Below, piece by piece: positions 1 to 6,425 of a stretch of 7,664 nucleotides of DNA. The notes below the pieces were generated by a model. It had not been told where the DNA came from, did not search any database, and was given only the letters and a program-made list of their open reading frames with translations. Source of the stretch: Candidatus Sulfotelmatobacter sp. (lineage in GTDB: Bacteria; Acidobacteriota; Terriglobia; Terriglobales; Acidobacteriaceae); contig JASIKQ010000380.1 in the NCBI GenBank assembly GCA_030049565.1, positions 1 through 7,664 of the forward strand, in the 5' to 3' direction. The position numbers and the translations under genes were made by a program. Numbering within the stretch: position 1 is the stretch's first letter; every line of letters begins with the position of its first letter.

Positions 1-1548
1 CACAATCTCGGCGGAATGCACGACCGGACACTTAAACTGGTAAGGTCCGTCGCCATCACCATTCCGGCGCGCGCCCTGCCGTTTCTTGAGGCTGATCCGC
101 AAGTGATTTCGGTGTCGCTCGATCACCCCATGCAGGTCGCCGATGACGTCACCGACGTGCTCACCGGCGTGCCCTCGAGTTGGAGCGCCGGCTATAACGG
201 GACGGGCATCGGCGTCGCCGTCATCGATAGCGGCATCAACGACAGCCACCCTGATCTCTGGAATTCCGCGGAAACTACCTCGCGCGTGGTCTACCATCAG
301 GACTTTACTGGCACGCCGACCACCAACAGCAGCGGCGCGCAGTATGACCTCTACGGTCATGGCACGCACGTGGCCGGCATCGTCGCTGGGAACGGATATC
401 TGTCCAGCGGCAACTACATTGGTGTTGCGCCAAACGTGAACCTCGTTGACCTGCGCGCACTCGACGAGAATGGCGCTGGCACGGATAGCACGGTCATCGC
501 CGCCATCGAGGAAGCCATCGCGCTGCAGAGCACCTACAACATTCGCGTGATCAATCTCTCGCTTGGACGAGGCATCGCCGAGAGCTACACGCAAGATCCT
601 CTCTGCCAGGCCGTGGAGTCAGCCTGGAAAGCGGGCATCGTCGTAGTGGTTGCGGCGGGCAACTATGGCCGCTTGAGCGTGGATGGAAGCGATGGGTACG
701 GCACTATTACCGCCCCAGGCAACGATCCGTATGTAATCACCGTTGGCGCCATGAAGAGTAATGGATCCTCTTCGGTTTCGAGCGAAACCCTGGCCAGCTA
801 CAGCTCCAAGGGGCCAACCACCTATGACCACGTGGTAAAACCTGACATGGTCGCTCCGGGCAACGACATCGTATCGCTGGCGGCTCCTGGCGCCACCCTG
901 GAATCAGAATATCCCGCGGAATTTGTGACCGGCAACGATGGCAACAACGACTACTTCACGCTAAGCGGTACAAGCATGGCCACTCCCGTAATCAGCGGAG
1001 GCGTGGCTCTGCTTCTTCAAGAAAATAGCGCGCTCACACCCGACCAGGTGAAAGCTCGCTTGATGAAGACCGCGTACAAAGTATTTCCCAACTCCAGTGT
1101 GGCCTTCGTTCCTCACCTGGACACGAACTTCACCAGCTTCTACGACCTGTTTGCCGTAGGTTCGGGCCAGCTCAATATGGCGTCGGCTGTCACCAGCACG
1201 GACCTGGCTCCTGCGACCGTGGGTGCGGCGTTATCTCCGACCGCGGTCTACAACCAATCCACCGGAGTAATTTCTCTGGTCTATGGCAACTCCGGCGTAG
1301 CCTCGACTTCCGTGGTTTGGGGCTCTTCCGTGGTATGGGGCACCTCGGTGGTTTGGGGTTCAACTGTAAGCGGCAGCTCGGTTGTCTGGGGCGCTTCTCT
1401 ACCTTGGAATGACAACCTGCTCAGCGCCTTCAGTGTGGTTTGGGGCTCGAGCACTGGTACTGCCACGCAGGCCGCCAGCGTTGTCTGGGGCGCTTCCGTG
1501 GGTAACACCGACGCCGCGTTCTCCGATGCGGGCGACGATGAGCAATAG
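1..1548 (+). CDS. Subtilisin-like serine protease (peptidase family S8) with C-terminal SVVWG repeats, 5'-truncated by the window
   Basis: The frame is open from base 1 and the first ATG (position 16) is internal, so the true start and signal peptide lie upstream. Residues are numbered here from that ATG (510 visible). Residues 1-40 look like the end of an I9-type propeptide (TIPARALPFLEADPQVISVS). The catalytic domain spans about 55-395, with Asp71 in AVIDSGINDSHPDL, His115 in GHGTHVAGIVAG, oxyanion Asn216 in VVAAGN and nucleophile Ser320 in SGTSMATP, so the triad is complete and activity is expected. The tail (about 396-510) is rich in Ser, Val and Gly, carries six SVVWG motifs (432-492) and ends in an acidic DAGDDEQ. 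In this family the propeptide and signal peptide imply an exported enzyme that matures by autoprocessing and cuts proteins outside the cytoplasm; its substrate is unknown. A membrane-protein gene follows after 32 bp on the same strand. The protease assignment is very secure; tail function is not known to me. Confidence 0.96.
   Translation, partial: HNLGGMHDRTLKLVRSVAITIPARALPFLEADPQVISVSLDHPMQVADDVTDVLTGVPSSWSAGYNGTGIGVAVIDSGINDSHPDLWNSAETTSRVVYHQDFTGTPTTNSSGAQYDLYGHGTHVAGIVAGNGYLSSGNYIGVAPNVNLVDLRALDENGAGTDSTVIAAIEEAIALQSTYNIRVINLSLGRGIAESYTQDPLCQAVESAWKAGIVVVVAAGNYGRLSVDGSDGYGTITAPGNDPYVITVGAMKSNGSSSVSSETLASYSSKGPTTYDHVVKPDMVAPGNDIVSLAAPGATLESEYPAEFVTGNDGNNDYFTLSGTSMATPVISGGVALLLQENSALTPDQVKARLMKTAYKVFPNSSVAFVPHLDTNFTSFYDLFAVGSGQLNMASAVTSTDLAPATVGAALSPTAVYNQSTGVISLVYGNSGVASTSVVWGSSVVWGTSVVWGSTVSGSSVVWGASLPWNDNLLSAFSVVWGSSTGTATQAASVVWGASVGNTDAAFSDAGDDEQ
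1309..1491 (+). repeat. Six SVVWG pentapeptide repeats in the S8 protease tail
   Basis: SVVWG occurs at residues 432-436, 438-442, 444-448, 455-459, 473-477 and 488-492 (numbered from the ATG at 16). The first three copies have a strict six-residue period (SVVWGS/T); the last three are spaced 11, 18 and 15 residues apart. Serine codons are TCC, TCC, TCG, TCG, AGT and AGC, and both valine codons also vary. The DNA copies have therefore diverged while the peptide is fixed, which points to selection on the protein. The pattern of small, beta-branched and Trp residues suggests short beta strands or a binding surface; that is inference. Confidence 0.9.
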
Positions 1549-1566
1549 CTGTGTACACGGTCAAAG

Positions 1567-1574
1567 AAAGGAGG
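1567..1574 (+). promoter_or_regulatory. Strong ribosome binding site that fixes the start of the membrane-protein gene
   Basis: AAAGGAGG lies 6 nt before the ATG at 1581. The open frame could also begin at a GTG at 1551, but that codon has no Shine-Dalgarno sequence and lies upstream of this one. The 1581 start is preferred. Confidence 0.85.
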
Positions 1575-1580
1575 AAAACC

Positions 1581-2312
1581 ATGAAACCCACTACACAGCT
1601 AACCAAAGCATTCATCGCAACGATGGTCCTGGCAGCGGTTGCAGGCACAACCTACGCGGGATGGACAAGTCACACGCTTCACGTTTCGTATGCACTTGCC
1701 GTTCTGATGCTGGCTGCAGTGACTTCGCGCATGAAGGTCAAATTGCCGGGCATCGACGGTAATATGTCAGTGAACCTGCCATTCCTGTTGCTGGCAGTGG
1801 TAAATCTAAGCGCGGTCGAAGCCGTAATAATTGCATGCATCTCAACCGCGGTGCAGTGCTGGCCGAAACCGGGCAGCAAACTCAAACCGGAACAGATGCT
1901 GTTCAACCTCAGCATGATGGCCTTTGCCACCAGCATTGCCAACTTGATCTGGAACGCGGGCTGGCTGGGAAGAACGGCTTGGGCGTCGGAACCGCTCATG
2001 CTAGCCTCGGCGACGGCTGCGTTCTTCCTCGGACAAACCGCTCCGGTAGCGGGAATCATCAAGCTGGCCGAGGGCGCGGCTTTGCGCCGCGTCTGGACGA
2101 GCATCGCTCAACTGTCATTCCCCTACTACGTGGTTAGCGCGGGGCTGACCTCCATGGTCAACCTGGTAAGCCACCACCTGGGCTGGCAAACAGCTCTCGT
2201 GGCCTTCCCAGTCATGTATGGAATCCATCGCTCTTACCGCGTGTACTTCACCCATAACGCACAGGCTTTACAACCCGCTCCGCTGGCTCGGACAGCAGGC
2301 GCGGGAATGTAA
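1581..2312 (+). CDS. Polytopic membrane protein, stand-alone MASE-like sensory domain without an output module
   Basis: The protein has 243 residues from the ATG set by the AAAGGAGG site. It has about seven or eight hydrophobic segments, roughly at 11-28, 32-48, 62-76, 79-92, 107-124, 137-158, 178-196 and 203-216. The stretch around 50-93 (KVKLPGIDGNMSVNLPF, then an AVE and a cytosolic-looking VQCWPKPGSKLKPEQMLFN) resembles the N-terminal integral-membrane sensor regions found in acidobacterial GGDEF, HD-GYP and kinase proteins. Here the chain ends in a short tail, QPAPLARTAGAGM, with no catalytic or receiver domain, so it cannot signal alone by those routes. It begins 32 bp after the S8 protease stop and is closed by a terminator, so the two are probably co-transcribed. 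It could sense a signal for a separate partner, anchor or protect against the protease, or be a transporter-like protein; I cannot choose from sequence alone. Membrane location is secure; the sensor-domain likeness is from memory of family patterns. Confidence 0.75.
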   Translation: MKPTTQLTKAFIATMVLAAVAGTTYAGWTSHTLHVSYALAVLMLAAVTSRMKVKLPGIDGNMSVNLPFLLLAVVNLSAVEAVIIACISTAVQCWPKPGSKLKPEQMLFNLSMMAFATSIANLIWNAGWLGRTAWASEPLMLASATAAFFLGQTAPVAGIIKLAEGAALRRVWTSIAQLSFPYYVVSAGLTSMVNLVSHHLGWQTALVAFPVMYGIHRSYRVYFTHNAQALQPAPLARTAGAGM

Positions 2313-2347
2313 TCGAAATCGGGCTTCTCAGTCCGAATTGCAGTCAG

Positions 2348-2386
2348 GCGGCGTTCCGGAAACAAACCGGAACGCCGCATTCCTTT
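2348..2386 (+). terminator. Rho-independent terminator closing the S8/membrane-protein unit
   Basis: A perfect 12-bp inverted repeat, GCGGCGTTCCGG at 2348-2359 and its complement at 2367-2378, encloses a 7-nt A-rich loop. It is followed by the pyrimidine run ATTCCTTT. The U tract is imperfect, but the stem is long and GC-rich and sits 35 bp after the membrane-protein stop codon. Confidence 0.8.
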
Positions 2387-2464
2387 CGGCGCCAGTCCTT
2401 TACCCTCAGAAGCCCGGGCAATGAGTGATGGAGAGAGATATCATGTCAGCCATCCCATAGAATA

Positions 2465-2494
2465 TTCGCATATTCGGGTTGGAGGGAGTATAAA
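2465..2494 (+). promoter_or_regulatory. Candidate sigma-70-type promoter for the S46 peptidase gene
   Basis: TTCGCA (2465-2470) and TATAAA (2489-2494) match the -35 and -10 consensus at 4 and 5 of 6 bases, with an 18-bp spacer, and lie 34 bp before the start codon. Two copies of ATATTCG (2462-2468 and 2470-2476) overlap the -35 element with an 8-bp period. The call rests on consensus only. Nothing else is recognisable in 2387-2464. Confidence 0.4.
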
Positions 2495-2527
2495 GTCCTG
2501 CAGGCTTACGTTAAAAGGAATGCACTC

Positions 2528-4612
2528 ATGACAAAAGTTCAATCGAAGCGATCGATCCTACTCGCTGGTTTGCTGATCGCGTGTCTCGCTCTTGGGCGAT
2601 CCATGTACGCCGATGAGGGCATGTGGACCTTCAACAATTTTCCCTCACAGAAGGTAGGGGAGAACTACGGCTTTACGCCGTCCCAGGCATGGCTTGATCA
2701 TGTACGCTTGTCGTCTTTGCGTATCGCGGGCGGCTGCTCGGCATCGTTCATTTCTCCCGGTGGGTTGGTGATGACGAACCATCACTGCGTCGTCGATTGT
2801 GTGGAACAGCTGTCTACAGCGAAGGACAACTTTGTTGAAGAAGGCTTCATCGCGAAGACGGCGGCTGAGGAACGGAAATGCCCTGACTTTGAACTCGATC
2901 AACTGGTTGAGATCCGCGATGTGACCGCTGAGGTGCAGGGCGCAACCGCCGGCAAGACGGGCGATGCCGCTAACAAGGCGCTGCACGCCAAAGAAGCAGA
3001 ATTGCAACAGAGCTGCGGTTCGGACCCCAGCGTTCGCTGCGACATCGTGTCGCTTTACTATGGCGGCATCTACGATTTGTACCGCTACAAGCGATACACC
3101 GATGTGCGGCTGGTGTTTGCACCGGAGTATGCCGTGGCACAGTTCGGCGGCGATCCCGACAATTTCAATTTTCCCAGATTCGATTTCGATATTGGCCTTC
3201 TGCGCGCGTATGAGGGAAGCAAACCGGTCGCCAGTCACGACTATCTTAAATGGAGCGCGAATGGTTCGACTGATGGCGAGCTGGTGTTTGTATCTGGAAA
3301 CCCCGGTGGCACCAGCCGCCAGTTAACGGTCGCTCAACTGGAATTTGAGCGCGATACCGTTTTTCCGGCTCGCGTGCCGGACATTGCCGAATATCGCGGT
3401 GAGCTGGAAGATTTTGTCACGCGCGGCCCCCAGCAAGCACGCGAGGGGAAAGAGGATTTATTTTTCATTGAAAACAGCTTTAAGGTTTTGTTTGGACGAG
3501 AGGAGGCGCTGCTCGATCCTCATTTTTTTGGAATCAAGGTGCAGGACGAGCAGAAGCTGCGCGCCGCCACGGCTGCAGATCCAAAGCTGGCGGGGGATGT
3601 TTCAGCGTGGGACGATATCGCAAAAATTCAGGAGTTACGCAAACAGCTCTACTGGCAAAATGCAACGCTGGGAAGTCGTTCTTTCCGCGCTGGTCTGCTG
3701 GGTTATGCAGTCACACTGGTGCGTGCTGCCTCGGAACGAACGAAGCCCAATACAGAGCGCCTGCCCGAGTATACCGATCAGGCTCTCGTGCACGTGCAGC
3801 AGGCGTTGTCTGCCCCGGTCCCAATTTACAAAGAGGTCGAGGAACTCAACCTTGCATTTCTGTTTTCTCATATTCGGCGCGACCTGGGTACCGACGATCC
3901 GTTTGTGCGGAAGATGCTGGGTGACGAATCGCCGGAAGAGTTGGCGCACCGGCTGGTGAACGGTACGCGGCTCGAAGATCCCAAGGTTCGCGAGCAGTTG
4001 TACAAGGGTGGAGAGGAGGCAATCAAAGCGTCCGACGATCCAATGCTTCGCTTCGCAAAGTCCATCAATGGCGATCTTCTCGCTGAACGCAAGGAGTACG
4101 AGGCGCAGGTGGAAGCACCGACGCGAGCGGCCGCCGAGCGCATTGCGAAAGCTCGCTTTGCCATTTACGGAACAGGCGTGGCTCCTGATGCCACGTTCAC
4201 CGCCCGGCTGAACTACGGAGCAGTAAAGGGCTTCGAGAACGCCGAAGGCAAGTTTGTCGAACCTTACACGACCATGGGAGGCTTGTACCAGAGAGCAACC
4301 GGCGCTCCGCCGTATAAATTGCCGGAGAGCTGGTTGAACGCGAAAAGTGTTTTGAATCTTTCCACGCCTATGAATCTGGCGACAACCAATGACATTATCG
4401 GCGGCAACTCCGGTAGTCCGTTAATTAACAAGGATGCGAGCATCGTGGGGTTGATCTTTGATGGGAACATTTTTTCACTGGGCGGGGATTACGGCTACGA
4501 TGCGGCGCAGAATCGGGCGATCGCGGTTGACAGCCGCGCACTCCTCGAGGGCTTGCGGAAGGTATACCATTTCGATCGTGTAGTCGATGAGATTGAAGGT
4601 GCCCGACGCTAG
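2528..4612 (+). CDS. Secreted dipeptidyl-peptidase, family S46 (DPP7/DPP11 type, DPP7-like specificity)
   Basis: The 694-residue length fits the S46 family, which removes dipeptides from peptide N-termini in the periplasm or outside the cell. The start has AAAAGGAA at 2513-2520, 7 nt upstream. Residues 1-28 form a signal peptide: basic KVQSKR, hydrophobic ILLAGLLIACLALG, likely cleavage SMYA|DEGMW. The split chymotrypsin-fold triad is complete: His86 in TNHHC, Asp221 in PRFDFDIGLLRAY and Ser628 in GGNSGSP. Cysteines 70/87, 91/118 and 163/171 could form disulfides, as expected of an exported enzyme. In P. gingivalis enzymes the residue 18 positions after the catalytic Ser is Gly in DPP7 (hydrophobic P1) and Arg in DPP11 (Asp/Glu P1); here it is Gly646 in IFDGN, so DPP7-like specificity is inferred. 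The gene stands alone: a terminator precedes it and a tRNA lies on the opposite strand downstream. I see no clear terminator of its own immediately after the stop. Confidence 0.95.
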   Translation: MTKVQSKRSILLAGLLIACLALGRSMYADEGMWTFNNFPSQKVGENYGFTPSQAWLDHVRLSSLRIAGGCSASFISPGGLVMTNHHCVVDCVEQLSTAKDNFVEEGFIAKTAAEERKCPDFELDQLVEIRDVTAEVQGATAGKTGDAANKALHAKEAELQQSCGSDPSVRCDIVSLYYGGIYDLYRYKRYTDVRLVFAPEYAVAQFGGDPDNFNFPRFDFDIGLLRAYEGSKPVASHDYLKWSANGSTDGELVFVSGNPGGTSRQLTVAQLEFERDTVFPARVPDIAEYRGELEDFVTRGPQQAREGKEDLFFIENSFKVLFGREEALLDPHFFGIKVQDEQKLRAATAADPKLAGDVSAWDDIAKIQELRKQLYWQNATLGSRSFRAGLLGYAVTLVRAASERTKPNTERLPEYTDQALVHVQQALSAPVPIYKEVEELNLAFLFSHIRRDLGTDDPFVRKMLGDESPEELAHRLVNGTRLEDPKVREQLYKGGEEAIKASDDPMLRFAKSINGDLLAERKEYEAQVEAPTRAAAERIAKARFAIYGTGVAPDATFTARLNYGAVKGFENAEGKFVEPYTTMGGLYQRATGAPPYKLPESWLNAKSVLNLSTPMNLATTNDIIGGNSGSPLINKDASIVGLIFDGNIFSLGGDYGYDAAQNRAIAVDSRALLEGLRKVYHFDRVVDEIEGARR

Positions 4613-4796
4613 CCAAGTCCAAAAGTTTTCATCGCGACCTACCGGCTTCCGACAACCCGACGTGCCTCACCTTTCCCTACCGGATGGATCCTTCACGGCT
4701 CCGGCCACATCTTCGATCGGCACGTTCGGATCAACGCGGTGTGCGCTGCCCCAAACCAAGGTTGTGGAGATAATTGTGGGAAGGGAGAAGGGGCAG
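4613..4796 (+). other. Intergenic stretch after the S46 gene with no recognised feature
   Basis: This 184-bp stretch separates the S46 stop from the tRNA terminator. A 77-codon open frame runs through it from 4587, but it starts inside the S46 gene, has no ribosome binding site and no family resemblance. I see no convincing promoter or hairpin. Confidence 0.6.
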
Positions 4797-4837
4797 CAAA
4801 AAAGGCTCGAATTTCCTTAACGAACCCTTCCGAGCCT
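4797..4837 (-). terminator. Rho-independent terminator for the tRNA-Asp transcript
   Basis: Read on the minus strand, AGGCTCG (4837-4831) pairs with CGAGCCT (4809-4803), with two further A-T pairs possible past a one-base bulge, and the stem runs directly into six T (4803-4798, one T shared with the stem end). It lies 38 bp downstream of the tRNA 3' end on the same strand. On the plus strand the hairpin lacks a good U tract, so it is at best a weak terminator for S46 read-through. Confidence 0.75.
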
Positions 4838-4874
4838 ATTCCCTCGAGGGCGGCGTTTGTAAGAGCTTGAAAGA

Positions 4875-4951
4875 TGGCGGGGACGACGGGACTCGAACCC
4901 GCGGCCTCTGCCGTGACAGGGCAGCGTTCTAACCAACTGAACTACGTCCCC
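4875..4951 (-). tRNA. tRNA-Asp, anticodon GTC
   Basis: The minus strand folds as a full 77-nt tRNA with encoded CCA (4877-4875). The acceptor stem GGGGACG/CGTCCCC has 7 pairs, the D arm reads AGTTCAGTTGGTTAGAA, and the anticodon stem CTGCC/GGCAG encloses the loop CTGTCAC, giving anticodon GTC at 4917-4915. The T arm GCGGGTTCGAGTCCCGT is canonical. The discriminator base is G73, an identity element of tRNA-Asp, which agrees with the anticodon. It decodes GAC and GAU. A terminator follows at 4797-4837. The DinB-like gene ends 106 bp upstream on the same strand. I found no strong promoter between the two, so either a weak promoter near 4975-5000 or read-through from the DinB gene could drive it. 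No integrated element or duplicated attachment site is seen beside it. Confidence 0.97.
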
Positions 4952-5057
4952 ACTCGCACCAAAAAAGAACTGCAATCTTAACTCACGATCCATCCTAACA
5001 GCTTCTCGCAGAACACGAAAGTTGCCGCCACCCTGATCAGTGCAATGCCAGCGCGCG

Positions 5058-5561
5058 CTACAGCATCTTGCGTAAGAGCAGTATCTGTTTGCGATGATGC
5101 TTGCCGTGCACGAGATGAAGCCTTCTCCACTGTGACCCAGTTAACGGCCCAAGAATCGGGTGGTCCAGTAACGGTACCCGTCGTCCAAAGCGTGCTTCGC
5201 ATTTGGCGATGATCGCATCCATGATTGCCATTTTCGCCGCCATATCGCGCTGCACCATCTCTCGATCGAGCCCTTTTGGCAGTGCCAGGGCAGGCGATTT
5301 GCGGCCTTCCGGCATGTAGCCTAATCGGATGACCACAAATATGCGCATTCGTTGCCGCAGCGATGCACGCGTGGCCAGAGGTTTGCCCAATGCCAATACC
5401 CTTTCCAATCCATGAATGGTTCCGGTATAGGTTAGATAGAGGTGCTCCAGAATCTCAGCCGCACACCACTTGCCGGGGATATGCCAGCCCTGTTGCTCCT
5501 TCGACATGCCGGCGACAGCCGATTCGAGAGCCAGCATCAGTTGTTCCAATTGGGAATCCAC
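5058..5561 (-). CDS. DinB-like superfamily protein (DinB_2/DUF1569-like)
   Basis: The protein has 167 residues and an expected helical-bundle fold. It starts at GTG (5561), chosen because GAGGAG at 5574-5569 lies 7 nt upstream. The family's three-histidine metal site appears complete: His40 in AAEILEHL, then His152 and His156 as HxxxH within HLVHGKHH. The segment DHPILGPLTGSQWRRLHL (133-150) is the kind of motif seen in the DUF1569/DinB_2 branch. Members are small metal-binding proteins, some acting as thiol (mycothiol or bacillithiol) transferases, most uncharacterised; the substrate here is unknown. There is no signal peptide, so it is cytoplasmic. It is divergent from the lipoprotein gene, with 82 bp between start codons, and lies upstream of the tRNA-Asp gene on the same strand. 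Despite the family name there is no link to the DNA polymerase IV gene dinB. Confidence 0.85.
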   Translation of the reverse strand: MDSQLEQLMLALESAVAGMSKEQQGWHIPGKWCAAEILEHLYLTYTGTIHGLERVLALGKPLATRASLRQRMRIFVVIRLGYMPEGRKSPALALPKGLDREMVQRDMAAKMAIMDAIIAKCEARFGRRVPLLDHPILGPLTGSQWRRLHLVHGKHHRKQILLLRKML

Positions 5562-5596
5562 CAGGACTCTCCTCAGTCGCGCGCTTCAGGTAGAAT

Positions 5597-5609
5597 ATTG
5601 CCCGGCAAT
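5597..5609. promoter_or_regulatory. Short palindrome in the divergent promoter region, candidate operator
   Basis: ATTGCC and GGCAAT form a perfect 6-bp inverted repeat around one central C between two divergently transcribed genes. A TAGAAT that could be a -10 element for the rightward gene lies just before it (5591-5596). An operator role is inference; a site this small can arise by chance. Confidence 0.3.
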
Positions 5610-5643
5610 TAATGCACGCCAGTTATAACAGGGAAGGACGCCA

Positions 5644-6384
5644 ATGAGCATGCGGGACTTTGCGCCGCAGCGACGTAACCGTATCGTTAGCGCTCGAACC
5701 ATTGCAATTGGTGATTCGAAGCAACCAAAGCTGGGGCGAATCTGTTGTCGTCAGCATAGAGCCTATCGGGCGGCATTGGCAGCCATGCTGGTTATGGTTG
5801 CGCTCTTAGTTGGCTGCACCTCCAGTCCGCAGAAGCCGCCCGAAACCAAGCCCGAGCCCAAAGCTCCCGAGTCACTTACCGGGAGAGCCGCTTTCTACAA
5901 GGTCTATATCGCCGCACGCAGCTATGCCGCCGATGTCAAACCCTTTCGCATCGAGTCAACCCCCACCAGCGAAGACAACGGCCACGACGGCAAGGCAACC
6001 ATCTGGCGAGTCAGCTTCGCCTCCGCTATGCAACGGGGGGTGAAGCCTTATATCTGGTCGGGCAGCAACTTGCCCGACGCTCCCTCGCGCGGCGTTTCCC
6101 CCGGAAATGAGGACGTCTACAATCCCAGCAATGCCTCCACCCAGGTGTTCGATCCCGCATTCCTAAAGATCGATTCCGATCAGGCGTTTGCTGAGGCGCA
6201 AAAACATGGTGGCGACAAGGTACTGGAAAAAGATCCGGAGACACCGGTGATTTACATCTGCGACTGGAACCACAATACCAACCAGCTGATTTGGCACGTG
6301 ATCTACGGCAACTCGCGGGACGTCGCCAAACTGACGGCTGCGATCAATGCTTCCACCGGGGAATTCGTGCGTGCGGAGAAATAA
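5644..6384 (+). CDS. Putative lipoprotein with PepSY-like C-terminal region
   Basis: The protein has 246 residues. The start at 5644 is supported by GGGAAGGA at 5631-5638, 5 nt upstream. A hydrophobic segment AALAAMLVMVALLVGC ends in the lipobox LVGC, so Cys58 is the likely lipidated residue. A Pro/Lys-rich linker follows (PQKPPETKPEPKAPES). The positively charged region before the hydrophobic core is about 42 residues, far longer than usual; the internal Met48 has no ribosome binding site. The mature part has about 188 residues. Its end, IWHVIYGNSRDVAKLTAAIN then ASTGEF, resembles the W-x-V ... I(N/D)A-x-TG pattern of PepSY domains, and an earlier IWRVSFAS segment may be a related strand. 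PepSY proteins are exported and some modulate proteases, but function here is unknown. Lipoprotein nature is likely; the PepSY likeness is tentative. The gene stands alone, divergent from the DinB-like gene. Confidence 0.75.
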   Translation: MSMRDFAPQRRNRIVSARTIAIGDSKQPKLGRICCRQHRAYRAALAAMLVMVALLVGCTSSPQKPPETKPEPKAPESLTGRAAFYKVYIAARSYAADVKPFRIESTPTSEDNGHDGKATIWRVSFASAMQRGVKPYIWSGSNLPDAPSRGVSPGNEDVYNPSNASTQVFDPAFLKIDSDQAFAEAQKHGGDKVLEKDPETPVIYICDWNHNTNQLIWHVIYGNSRDVAKLTAAINASTGEFVRAEK

Positions 6385-6425
6385 CCGAGAACGAGGCGCG
6401 TGCCGCCATGCGAGCGCGCGATTCT

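Noticed and set aside
1309..1491. Repeat cluster considered as a CRISPR array or DNA tandem repeat
   Set aside because: Repeats are 15 bases, diverged in sequence, in frame within a protease gene and without regular spacers.
1281..1508. 75-codon minus-strand open frame with repeated PQTTE-like motifs
   Set aside because: It is the antisense shadow of the SVVWG repeats; its repeated look comes from the repeats on the coding strand.
1551..1580. GTG start giving ten more residues to the membrane protein
   Set aside because: No ribosome binding site precedes it, whereas AAAGGAGG sits 6 nt before the ATG at 1581.
2645..3238. 197-codon open frame on the minus strand
   Set aside because: It lies wholly inside the S46 gene, whose triad and signal peptide confirm the plus-strand frame.
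3345..3959. 204-codon plus-strand open frame in another phase
   Set aside because: It is entirely inside the S46 gene, is rich in Arg, Cys and Ser as expected of an out-of-frame reading, and matches no family.
4587..4820. 77-codon plus-strand open frame after the S46 gene
   Set aside because: It starts within the S46 coding region, lacks a ribosome binding site and ends in the minus-strand terminator.
4875..4951. tRNA-Asp as an integration site for a mobile element
   Set aside because: No integrase gene and no second copy of the tRNA 3' end are present in the window.
5624..5629. TATAAC as the -10 element of the lipoprotein gene
   Set aside because: It would start transcription within or after the ribosome binding site, leaving no leader, and has no -35 partner at 16-18 bp.
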